Positions 18,649 through 26,784 of a DNA stretch of 64,000 nucleotides are shown here, in pieces (the first letter of the stretch is position 1; each line of letters starts with the position of its first letter). Both the position numbers and the translations under genes were made by a program. Origin of the DNA: CAYYNQ01 sp964473105 (GTDB lineage Bacteria; Sumerlaeota; Sumerlaeia; MVZB01); NCBI GenBank assembly GCA_964473105.1, contig CAYYNQ010000053.1, forward strand, positions 4,900 through 68,899, written 5' to 3'. Under the pieces are notes generated by a model. The model was not told where the DNA came from. It made no database searches and saw only the letters and a program-made list of their open reading frames with translations.

Positions 18649-19785
18649 TCATGCGGTTACTTCAAGCTCATTATAGAGCGTGTCTCTCTTGACAGGTACA
18701 CGACCTGTTTCACGGATCAGTTTCTGGATATCACGAACAGAAAGCATCTGGGGGGACTCGGCACCAGCCATGTGGTAAATAGTTTCCTCAACCACCGTGC
18801 CGTCCATGTCATTAGCCCCAAAATGCTGGGCGACCTGGGCCGTCTTCACCCCCAGCATGATCCAATAGGCTTTGAGATGCGGGATATTGTCAAGCATCAG
18901 ACGGGAAACTGCCAGGACCTTCAGGTCTGTCAGGCCGCTGGGTGCGGGTATTTCCTGCATATGGCTGTATTTCGGGTGGAAAGCCAGGGGAATGAATACC
19001 TGGAACCCACCGCTTTCATCCTGAAGTTCCCGCAGCAGCACAAGGTGCTCGACCCGCTCCTCAATCGACTCGACATGGCCGTACAACATCGTGCAGTTCG
19101 TCTTTAATCCCATCAGATGAGCTGTGCGATGAACGTCAAGCCACTCCTCCCCGGTTATCTTGCCGTTGGCTATCAGCCTGCGGCTGGCCGGTGTCAAGAC
19201 TTCTGCCCCACCACCGGGCAGACTCCCCAGCCCGGCATCAATCAACTGGTCCAGGATCTCGCGAACCGGCATCTTAAACTTCCGTGCAAAAAAACCGATC
19301 TCCACAGCCGTGAATGCCTTGATATGCACATCCGGAAGCCGCTCCTTCAGCCCCCTCAACATATCCAGATAGTAGCTGAAGGGTCTTCCTGGGTTCAACC
19401 CACCGACAATATGTAACTCGCTTCCGCCGGGAGGCATGTCATTCACTGCCTTGTCGAATATTTCTTCCAGTGAATATTCCCACTGTCCTTCTTTATCCGA
19501 AGGCAGACGGGCAAATGCACAGAATTTACAGCGAGTCACGCAGATGTTGGAATAATTAATATGCCTGTTGATATTGAAGTAGGTCTTATTGCCATGAAGT
19601 CGCTCCCGAACCCGGTTGGCGAGCCAGCCAAGTCCCAGCAGATCCGGTGTCCGGAACATGCGGACTCCGTCATCGTGATCCAGTCGCTCGCCGGCATCCA
19701 GTTTCTCCTGAATCCTGACCAGAAAGGGATCCTGGAAACCAAGAAAGGGGCCGGACAAACCCGTGAAACATTCTGATTCTGTCAT
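18649..19785 (-). CDS. mqnE: Aminodeoxyfutalosine synthase (radical SAM)
   Basis: Radical SAM enzyme of the futalosine menaquinone pathway, joining an enolpyruvyl-benzoate unit to an adenosyl radical. 378 residues from the ATG at 19785. The cluster motif is Cys82-x3-Cys86-x2-Cys89 ('CVTRCKFCAF'), preceded by 'NINRHINYSNI'; downstream are 'ELHIVGGLNPGRPFSYY', 'SLPGGGAEVL' and 'TNCTMLYGHVES', all typical of the MqnE/MqnC/CofH group. MqnE fits best by overall pattern. The other mqn genes are not in the window. Confidence 0.9.
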   Translation of the reverse strand: MTESECFTGLSGPFLGFQDPFLVRIQEKLDAGERLDHDDGVRMFRTPDLLGLGWLANRVRERLHGNKTYFNINRHINYSNICVTRCKFCAFARLPSDKEGQWEYSLEEIFDKAVNDMPPGGSELHIVGGLNPGRPFSYYLDMLRGLKERLPDVHIKAFTAVEIGFFARKFKMPVREILDQLIDAGLGSLPGGGAEVLTPASRRLIANGKITGEEWLDVHRTAHLMGLKTNCTMLYGHVESIEERVEHLVLLRELQDESGGFQVFIPLAFHPKYSHMQEIPAPSGLTDLKVLAVSRLMLDNIPHLKAYWIMLGVKTAQVAQHFGANDMDGTVVEETIYHMAGAESPQMLSVRDIQKLIRETGRVPVKRDTLYNELEVTA

Positions 19786-20018
19786 GATATCCGCTTGCAG
19801 AATCCAGCCGCAGATCCCTGTCGGATCAGGGCCGGTGTCGGTCCAAGGGGCAATTCTGAACCAGCCCAACGGAGATATCAATGAAAGTCGCCTCTTCCAG
19901 AGATGAATTGGGCCAATCAGAGCCGGGCCATGAAAATATTTGTTATTTTTCGCCCATGAGTCTCAAAATTGACCTTTTCGGGCATTGCCCTGAAATTCAA
20001 GGCCTACGGGTTCGCCGG

Positions 20019-20688
20019 TCAACAAGGGCCGAGCACCCCACCTGATAACTTCACCACCCGGTCCACACCCGTCATCAGCCTCTTATCATGGGTCACAATC
20101 AGGCCTGCCCTGGAATTTTGGTTCTGTTTCTCGCAGATAAGGCGAATTACACTTTCACCTGTTTCTTCATCCAGATCAGCCGTGGGTTCATCCGCCAGCA
20201 AAAGCTGGGGTTCCGACCCAATCCAAGTCGCCGCCTCTACCCCCCCCCGATAGGGCAGATGTTTTCTCGCACTCCAAGCCGCTCAGGTTCAGTCTATCGA
20301 GCATTGATTGGGCACGAGATTGCGATATCCTGTGATTTTCCCCTTTCATCAGAATCGGCAACATCAGGTTCTCACGAACGCTCAATGAACTCAGGCAGAG
20401 GCTGTTCTGGAGAGCCAGGCCAATTTGATTGCGCCTTATTTGACTCAAATCGGTCGGGGTCATTACTGAAAAATCATGCTTCCCGAACCAGACTTTTCCC
20501 GAATTCGGATGGCAAAGACCCGCGGAAATATAGAGCAAGGTAGATTTCCCCACGCCTGAAGCACCAACCAGCGCTACGTTTTCACCCGGCATAATCTCGA
20601 GATTGATTCCGCCCAAAATCTCCAATTCACCGGATTTTCCGAAGATCGGAAACGAGTGGGATATATCGATCATCCTCAATAATATCAT
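20019..20688 (-). pseudogene. Broken ABC transporter ATP-binding protein (LolD/MacB-like)
   Basis: Two frames together make one ABC ATPase. The first (from 20688) holds 'GASGVGKSTLLYISAG' (Walker A), a Q-loop ('LALQNSLCLSSLSVREN') and the start of the signature, LSGG. The second carries 'LLLADEPTADLDEETGE' (Walker B and D-loop) and 'LIVTHDKRL' (H-loop). The break falls at a run of nine C (plus strand, about 20240-20248) in the signature region. The joined frame is also about four residues short there and lacks the usual QRQR segment, which fits a deletion of about 11 bases better than a single slipped base. No permease gene is adjacent. Confidence 0.8.
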
Positions 20689-20749
20689 AATTCTAACATC
20701 ATGAGTCTAGAGTCCGGTGACTAGATCCTGAAACGACAGATACAGATTC

Positions 20750-20779
20750 AAAAAAAACCCCCGACACCATAATCGGAGG
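20750..20779 (-). terminator. Rho-independent terminator ahead of the broken ABC gene
   Basis: On the minus strand a seven-pair stem (20779-20773 with 20764-20758, one U-G wobble) and an eight-base loop are followed by eight T (20757-20750). It lies upstream of the ABC pseudogene start at 20688, so it ends a transcript arriving from the right rather than the ABC message. It may be a leader attenuator or the end of a small RNA. Confidence 0.7.
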
Positions 20780-21063
20780 ATCCTAAACGGGGATAAGGTT
20801 ACGAAGGACGGCCTGACCCGGCATATCGGGGTATCTTGCACGGATCGCCTGTTGGCGGGAGGAGCAGGCGCCCATGCGTGCATTTGGTAAGTCACGGGAA
20901 GGCTCCCAAGAGGAAGAGATAGGGAAGGAGCAACACCCCAATGACAGAACCAGACCGCCCTTCATCTGCTCTCGATCCCGACCTATCCGGACCAGGTTGA
21001 CCCAAGGACATACCACCCTACAATTTCCTCGCAAACAACCGAATGGATTGACGGGCTGAGGGC
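20780..21063 (-). ncRNA. Possible non-coding RNA or leader of unknown class
   Basis: About 280 bases just upstream of a good minus-strand terminator, with no convincing protein. A TATAGA box (minus strand, 21073-21068) could start a transcript near 21061. The segment can form a CGCCTG/CAGGCG hairpin around 20846-20871. I compared it by eye with SRP RNA, 6S RNA, tmRNA, RNase P RNA and TPP and cobalamin riboswitch signatures and found no adequate match. Existence is inferred from the terminator. Confidence 0.3.
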
Positions 21064-21265
21064 AAACTCTATAATGTTCTAGGATTTATTCAGCAGAGAT
21101 CCTCTCATCAATATATTGTATGATTGTGAAATATTCTCGGCAGATAATGATCAAAATAGGCATGAATCACCGATATGTCAAGATATAAAATCCGGTTTTC
21201 TTGATTTTATTCGCCCTTGGTAAACAGGTTGAAACGGGGCTGATTCAAATCTTGCCCCAAAACTC

Positions 21266-22876
21266 ATGGAATTCATTTTAAGGTTAGTCCCTAACTTGAC
21301 AAAAATCCTTTCCAAACAATTCCAATACCCCCGGGGATCTAATTCAGGCCCGGCAACCGCCTGGATTATTCTGATCCCCTTCCTCCTTCTTTTGGGCGGC
21401 ATCCACCCGCATGCAGAGAACTCCGCGGAACCACCAGCCCCCGTCAATCTTGAACTGCAGCAGGAGGGCCGAAACCTGGTGGTTTCCCTGCAAAACTTCA
21501 TCAAGCTGATGAAAGACCTGTTTCCCGACAGTGAAATCGACTGGAATCCGCTCTCCGGTGTTCTCTCAATACAGGTCAATCAACATTATTTCCAAGCCAC
21601 TTCTGGTCAACGGGTCATCTTCCTGGATCGCAGGTCACATATCCTCCAGCAAGCGATCATGCTCAAAAGGGGCCAGGTTCTGATACCCGTCGAGATGGTT
21701 CAACTCATCTTGGAGACACTCATGATCCAGTTCGATATCGTATTGCCTAAGAAAACCGGAATACATGAACCGCCCCAAGAACATCTGGAACAGGCAGGGC
21801 CCACACCAATCCCGCCAACCCCGACGCCCATGCCTTTTGAAACGCCGGGCACCCTGAGTTCCATGCCTACAGAATACAACCCGTATCCAGCAAAAGATTT
21901 CAGCAATGCGCCAGGCAACGGTTCACAGCCCGGGATTCAGGATTCACCTGTCATGACTGGAGAGGACCTGACCACATCGGGACAGCAAATACTGAGTTCC
22001 ACGCCAATCATGGAGACTTATCAGGAGCCAGCCCTGCCGGAAAGCTGGATTGAGGAGCATCAAAAAGAGCTCCCTCTGACAAATCTCCCCCGAATCGAAC
22101 AACCCCGAAAAGACCATGCCAAACATCCCCAACAGACTCATATCCCGACCGTTGTTCTTCCAGCCCCCCCCGATATTCCCAAGCCGGTCCTCCCACCCGA
22201 GGATATCGAACTGACGCTGCAGGCGCCCAAAGGTCTTGCCGGACAGCTTGGCCTGTCATGGGCCCAACTTGCCGATTGGCTTCATCGACAGCCCCCCAGG
22301 AACATCACGATCATCCATGATTCCCAAACTGTGGCCATTGCCGACATGGTCAAAGAATTGGCCGAAGAATCGGCAGAATTTGCGGTCCGCAAAGTAAAGG
22401 TCAAGGACGGAAAACGCGGACGACTCGGGTTACTGAATGAAGTCCGGGCAACCTTTCCGGAACTTTGTATCGACCTGATCCATATGCCCGTTTCCTCCGA
22501 GATTGGGGTTACCCATGAGACTTTTCGTGTCTGGGTTGTCCATGAGGCCCTTTGGCCGCAGGACAGGCATCCCCTGAAAAACCAGTCGCATGATGAATCG
22601 AGAACCTATAGGAATCACCAGTTTCAGGCACTGGGGCTCGGGTCCCTGATTCGAAGCGAACTGGGTCACCAGTTTCCAGACCAGTTGATCTCATTCGAAC
22701 TTTCCCCATCCTGGCTGCTTCGAAGGCTGAATGCACCCTCGGCCGGGATTCTGATTCCTGACAGGCCCGAAACATCCGGCGAAAATCAATATCATCAAAC
22801 AAATCGCAGGACTGCGGGCGCAATTCATTCGGCACTGACCGCTTATGTCAGGGGCATGCAAAATGTCCAATTCTGA
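21266..22876 (+). CDS. Exported protein with amidase_3-like C-terminal domain, apparently lacking zinc ligands
   Basis: 536 residues. A hydrophobic segment near residues 30-48 ('AWIILIPFLLLLGGIH') suggests an export signal preceded by a long N-terminus. Residues about 60-160 resemble the small beta domain found before N-acetylmuramoyl-L-alanine amidases. Residues about 165-310 are a Pro/Thr/Gln-rich linker. The last 200 residues follow the order of an amidase_3 fold ('GLGSLIRSELGHQF', 'PSWLLRRLNAPSAGILI', 'AGAIHSALTAYVRG'). I do not see the HGG and later His/Glu zinc ligands, so it may be non-catalytic. The assignment is by pattern only. Confidence 0.5.
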   Translation: MEFILRLVPNLTKILSKQFQYPRGSNSGPATAWIILIPFLLLLGGIHPHAENSAEPPAPVNLELQQEGRNLVVSLQNFIKLMKDLFPDSEIDWNPLSGVLSIQVNQHYFQATSGQRVIFLDRRSHILQQAIMLKRGQVLIPVEMVQLILETLMIQFDIVLPKKTGIHEPPQEHLEQAGPTPIPPTPTPMPFETPGTLSSMPTEYNPYPAKDFSNAPGNGSQPGIQDSPVMTGEDLTTSGQQILSSTPIMETYQEPALPESWIEEHQKELPLTNLPRIEQPRKDHAKHPQQTHIPTVVLPAPPDIPKPVLPPEDIELTLQAPKGLAGQLGLSWAQLADWLHRQPPRNITIIHDSQTVAIADMVKELAEESAEFAVRKVKVKDGKRGRLGLLNEVRATFPELCIDLIHMPVSSEIGVTHETFRVWVVHEALWPQDRHPLKNQSHDESRTYRNHQFQALGLGSLIRSELGHQFPDQLISFELSPSWLLRRLNAPSAGILIPDRPETSGENQYHQTNRRTAGAIHSALTAYVRGMQNVQF

Positions 22877-22980
22877 CACGCGGGCAGATATTGGGCCCCG
22901 ACGTTTCGTATCAGCGTGCACTGGAAAGTGGATCGTGATGGAGAAAATCCCGGAAAACAGCCCACGCCCCTCCATACGGG

Positions 22981-23455
22981 ATGAACAGCATGACCACGGA
23001 CTCTGAAGAGAGATTGTTTCATCCATGAGGATTCCTGCTCATATCTGATGCCGTGCACTCACGAAATGCTTCTTCACAGCATCCGGGAAGACCGCAGGAC
23101 TGGTCCCCGTTCCGTGGAGTCTCTACCAGGGACACCCTGACCTGAACCTCAAGGCCGCGTCTTTCCTCACAATTTACATCCATGGTGGCCTGCGTGGGTG
23201 CCTGGGGGAACCGGATGCAGATCAATCCCTGGACCCGGTGATCTCAAAACTTGCTTTCAAGGTTCCTCGGAGTGACTTTCGGTTTAAACCGGTGGTGCCC
23301 GGTGAAGGCGCCGGGCTGACATTGAGACTCTCGATCATGTCGTTCACCGTCGCGGGATCTTCCCGCCCAATGTCCCGATCGAACAAGACCGGAACCTAGA
23401 CCAATACCTGTCCGGCCTGAGTCATCAAGCCCGAATTCAGTCCGGAATCACCTGA
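22981..23455 (+). pseudogene. Remnant of an AMMECR1-domain gene
   Basis: No single frame is open, but three plus-strand frames in order give an AMMECR1-like protein. A start-like frame at 22981 ('TDSEERLF') stops at once. The frame through 23049-23399 gives 'ASFLTIYIHGGLRGCLGEP' (the family's LRGC.G motif at 23190-23207) and 'GAGLTLRLSIMS'. A third frame ending at 23455 gives 'GIFPPNVPIEQ' and 'NLDQYLSGLSHQA', matching the family C-terminus. At least two frameshifts and a stop are needed to join them, so the gene is dead or badly sequenced. AMMECR1 proteins often occur with Memo and radical SAM partners, none of which is visible. Confidence 0.7.
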
Positions 23456-23679
23456 TCCGAAATCCGGCTGACCTGCCTCACAACCCTTTGTTTCAATATC
23501 GTGGACTATCGATTCAATCACTGACAACACATCTGGTCGGCTGAAAATTGACGGAAACAACGGAACACAGATTACCCCGCGTTCATGACAACGGACATGC
23601 TATTGACTCCAGAATATTTCCGGGAACGGGACCGAAATCGAACCGCTATGGGGATGGAAATCAAAATAATGTATTCGGC

Positions 23680-23707
23680 TTGACCCCCCTATGACGTTTG
23701 ATAATAC
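23680..23707 (+). promoter_or_regulatory. Sigma-70-type promoter of tRNA-Leu
   Basis: TTGACC at 23680-23685 and TAATAC at 23702-23707 with a 16-base spacer, ending 17 bases before the first base of the tRNA. Position and match make it the likely promoter. Confidence 0.55.
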
Positions 23708-23724
23708 TGGAGGCTCATGATTAT

Positions 23725-23811
23725 GCCGGAGTGGCGGAATTGGCAGACGCGCGGGATTCAAAATCCCGTACTGGCAACAGTGTGTGGGTTCGATTCCCAC
23801 CTCCGGCACCA
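23725..23811 (+). tRNA. tRNA-Leu(CAA)
   Basis: A complete class II tRNA. The seven-pair acceptor is GCCGGAG with CTCCGGC. The anticodon stem CGGGA/TCCCG surrounds loop TTCAAAA, giving anticodon CAA, which reads TTG. A long variable arm typical of leucine tRNA follows, then a T arm GTGGG-TTCGATT-CCCAC, and an encoded CCA at 23809-23811. Confidence 0.97.
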
Positions 23812-24245
23812 CATCAACCCATGATTGTTCAGTTCAAGATTGACAATGCCCCGTGGCGGCTGACAGGCGTGTCGGGCCATTGGTTTCGGATTGTCGATAT
23901 CGTCTCGGTGGCCTGATTGCAACACCCCCGACACAACAACCGACATTGCAGGGCAGTGCTCCTGTGGAATTTGAATTTCGTCGATTCGACCGATAAACCA
24001 CATCGGACCGCCAATTTGTCCTGTTTTATGGTAGAACGACCTTTGATGAAATAACGCCCAAAATTCATGGTATCAGTCATTTGAATATATCATGTCTTGA
24101 CAGGTTTCCAGCTTTCAAGGATTCAGGATTGAAAAACACTTGCTGGGGAACTAAGATTTTCCCCTGTTCCGAAAACGACTCCTCTGAACGCCTCTCCAAA
24201 AAAGAGCACGAACCTGAAGGAGTTGCCATACGAGGGGGAAGGCAA

Positions 24246-24482
24246 ATGACAGAACCGGATTGCCCACAAAAATCACCCTGTGTCATCGAGGAACAACCCG
24301 GGAAAAGGCACTGGTGCAGTTGCGGTAGATCCTCGAATCAGCCCTATTGTGACGGCAAGCACAAGGGGACCGATTTCACACCTGTAGCCGTGGAGATCGT
24401 GGAATCGGGAAAGGTCGCCTGGTGTGCCTGCAAAAAATCGGGGAACCCGCCCTTCTGTGACGGATCACACCGGGATATCTAG
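24246..24482 (+). CDS. Double CDGSH iron-sulfur protein
   Basis: A 78-residue protein with two CDGSH-type [2Fe-2S] motifs, each three Cys and one His: Cys24, Cys26, Cys35, His39 and Cys60, Cys62, Cys71, His75. Such small proteins hold redox-active or transferable clusters; the exact role here is unknown. The ATG at 24246 is preceded by GAGGGGGAAGG, a strong ribosome binding site; upstream in-frame ATGs lack family match. It ends with TAG, right after the second motif as in relatives. It converges with hprK. Confidence 0.92.
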   Translation: MTEPDCPQKSPCVIEEQPGKRHWCSCGRSSNQPYCDGKHKGTDFTPVAVEIVESGKVAWCACKKSGNPPFCDGSHRDI

Positions 24483-24559
24483 GACAACGGATTTCGATGG
24501 CTCCTGTCATCGATCCCGCTGCTTTTTGCCCCCCTGCATTTGACCCGAAACGTCCCGCA

Positions 24560-25579
24560 TTATTCCCCGCTGTCGGCCATTCGGTGCAGACGGTCGATCG
24601 CATGGTAAACACGAGCGCCCTCAAATTTTTTATCCATGGAATCTGTGACGATTTTTTCAAATTCCTGGGCCACATTGACACCTTGATTCTCGAGTCTTTG
24701 CGTAAGCGTTGCTACTTCGATCAGTTTTGCAAGGCTTCTGCCCGGCTCGACGGGTATGACATATTCAGGGACATGGCATTCAAAAAGTTCCGTGAAATGT
24801 TCACCTATCCCCAGTCGTTCGTAGTCCTTGCCGTCCACCCACTGCTCAAGGGTGACCAACATGGCTATCTCAGCCTCCATACGAATGGCACGCACACCAA
24901 ACAGGAGTTCCACATCGATAATGCCAATCCCCCTGATTTCCATATGGTATCCGATATTGGGCGGGGTCTGTGCAATCAACCTGTTCCTGCTGACCCTGCG
25001 GGCGACCACAATATCGTCCCCGACCAGGCGGTGTCCCCGGTCAATAAGCTCCAGGGCAACTTCGCTCTTTCCAATCCCACTGCGGCCCCTGATCAGGACG
25101 CCCAGACCGAAGATGTCGAGTACGGTACCCTGGAGAGTCCAACTCGGAGCGAGACGGTGCTCAAGATAATGGCTCAGGTCAGCCATCAGCGGCGAAGAGA
25201 GATGGCTCGTCCTCAATAAAGGGATATTGTGCGTCTCGCATCCCTCCTCAAGTTCTGCGCATATCTCATTTCCACTGGTCACGATGATACAGGGTATTTC
25301 ATATGAGAGGATCTTCCGGATATATTTTGAACGATCCTCATCATTCATGTTTTGGATATAGGCACTCTCGGTCAACCCGATCAACTGGATACGATCGAAA
25401 GAGAACCTGTCGAAATATCCGGCCAAGGCAAGTCCAGGGCGGGCAAGCTCATAAGTCGTCACCTCCCTGTCCAGTCCTTTACCACCACTGATCACTATCA
25501 AGTCCCAGTCATCAGCCTTGGTATCAAGCATTTCCTGGACACAGAGGGGACGGTTCAATTCGCCAAGTAATGTCGTCAT
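24560..25579 (-). CDS. hprK: HPr kinase/phosphorylase
   Basis: Phosphorylates and dephosphorylates a serine of HPr to control carbon use. 339 residues: an N-terminal MurF-like domain (1-130) and a C-terminal kinase domain with Walker A 'GRSGIGKS' at 165-172, 'HRLVGDDIV' just after it, and the family signature 'MEIRGIGIIDVELLFGVRAI'. No HPr or PTS gene lies beside it. In Gram-negative bacteria HprK often works in an incomplete PTS with regulatory rather than transport roles, so that is likely here. Confidence 0.95.
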   Translation of the reverse strand: MTTLLGELNRPLCVQEMLDTKADDWDLIVISGGKGLDREVTTYELARPGLALAGYFDRFSFDRIQLIGLTESAYIQNMNDEDRSKYIRKILSYEIPCIIVTSGNEICAELEEGCETHNIPLLRTSHLSSPLMADLSHYLEHRLAPSWTLQGTVLDIFGLGVLIRGRSGIGKSEVALELIDRGHRLVGDDIVVARRVSRNRLIAQTPPNIGYHMEIRGIGIIDVELLFGVRAIRMEAEIAMLVTLEQWVDGKDYERLGIGEHFTELFECHVPEYVIPVEPGRSLAKLIEVATLTQRLENQGVNVAQEFEKIVTDSMDKKFEGARVYHAIDRLHRMADSGE

Positions 25580-25857
25580 GATTGAAATAATCCGGATTCC
25601 GGGACAGCCCTCTGGTCATTCAAGCCGTCCCAACCTACAGGCCCAGAATTGCAATGAGCACCCCAATATCCCTGGATGCTTCTCACTGGATATAATCCGG
25701 CCCGGCCGAACTGTCGGATATCAACATATCCCGCAAGGGACTTCAATATGAACATGACAAAGGGTAGTATAACACAATGCCCGGTCTACCGTGGGTTGGG
25801 TCAAAGGCGGGTCTCCCATCAATGTGTTTGGACCACATACTGCATCGCCCCGGAGGG

Positions 25858-26457
25858 TCAGCCCCTGCAACTGCCCGCCATGCCCAAAATATCGCCATTA
25901 CTGACTGGCCCATTGGTGGGGTCATAAATAATGCCCAGAAACATCTCCGGCACCTGATAAACCGATGAAGCTCCCAGTGTCCTCCCGTTATCAGCCTTCG
26001 AGCGCTCCGTGTCGGGTCCATGACTGAAAAACAAGATTGCCTTTATCTCGTCAGTCCCGCTGCCTAGAATAGAGGTCACGATACCGCTCGTGGATCCCGC
26101 ATTCATTATCCCGATCTCATTGAATCCGTAGTAACGCAGCGTATCCCGCGTTGCATTATTTACATATACGTCAGGGGTGAAGAGATCCTTCAGGTCGACG
26201 TTCTTCATGTAAGGGACGGGCGTTGTGATGCGAGCCGCCCATTTTAACGTGCCTTCCGTGTTGGAGGGGAGCCAGGAACCCTAGTCAATATAATATGAGT
26301 CCCAGGCCGTGGCCATATTCCTCATATCTGCCTTGACCCTAGAAACCCGGGATCGGGTCTGGGCTTCCAAAATGTTGGAGGCGGCGATCGCCGGCAGAAT
26401 CGCGATGATGATGACGATCAAAAACTCAATCAAAGTAAATTCCATTAGGGTTCTCAT
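25858..26457 (-). pseudogene. Broken type IV prepilin/pseudopilin gene with in-frame TAG
   Basis: From ATG 26457 the frame reads 'MEFTLIEFLIVIIIAILP' and then 'NILEAQTRSRVSRVKADMR', the classic prepilin N-terminus. It reaches 'WDSYYID' and a TAG at 26283-26281 (codon 59), and then continues open for about 140 more codons with family-like sequence ('IIYDPTNGPVSNGDI'). The Gly needed before the cleavage site is replaced by Glu, and the hydrophobic helix is about one residue shorter than usual. Three separate defects point to a decayed gene rather than a lone sequencing error. Relatives are T2SS/T4P-like pseudopilins. Confidence 0.8.
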
Positions 26458-26784
26458 GTTTACCGGAACAGATCCTTCTCCCTAGGCCGGAGAAAATCGT
26501 TTGGCAGCCCAACCTGAACAAATCGGGTCAAGTATCTGGTAAACAGCTTTCAGGAGTCGTGGAAATCATGACAACCATGGGAACTCCCGGGCCAGATGAT
26601 TCCCCCAGTGAAATATAATTTTTTCATGATCAACCCAGACACTCCACATCCAGATCTAATCCTCGACACTGAACCCGGGTTTGGCTTAGATTAACGGACT
26701 TAGAGTCGCGCCGGTACAAACCAGACCGGGATCGTGGCCGGGATCTGAACACTGCGGCCGTGCCTCTCCAACCCCCTCTGAATT
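26458..26784. other. Divergent gap between the prepilin remnant and valS
   Basis: About 327 bases with no gene recognised. I looked for a T-box leader ahead of valS (conserved AGGGTGGNACCGCG) and did not see it. No clear Shine-Dalgarno sequence precedes the valS ATG. Confidence 0.4.

Noticed and set aside
20780..21063. SRP RNA or TPP riboswitch in the candidate RNA
   Set aside because: Short stretches look similar (CAACCTGGTCCGGATAGG, GAGCAG), but the flanking stems and other required boxes do not pair or are absent.
23600..24003. Minus-strand frames across the tRNA-Leu gene (containing 'ESNPHT'-like sequence)
   Set aside because: A well-known translation artefact of the tRNA complement; the tRNA is certain.
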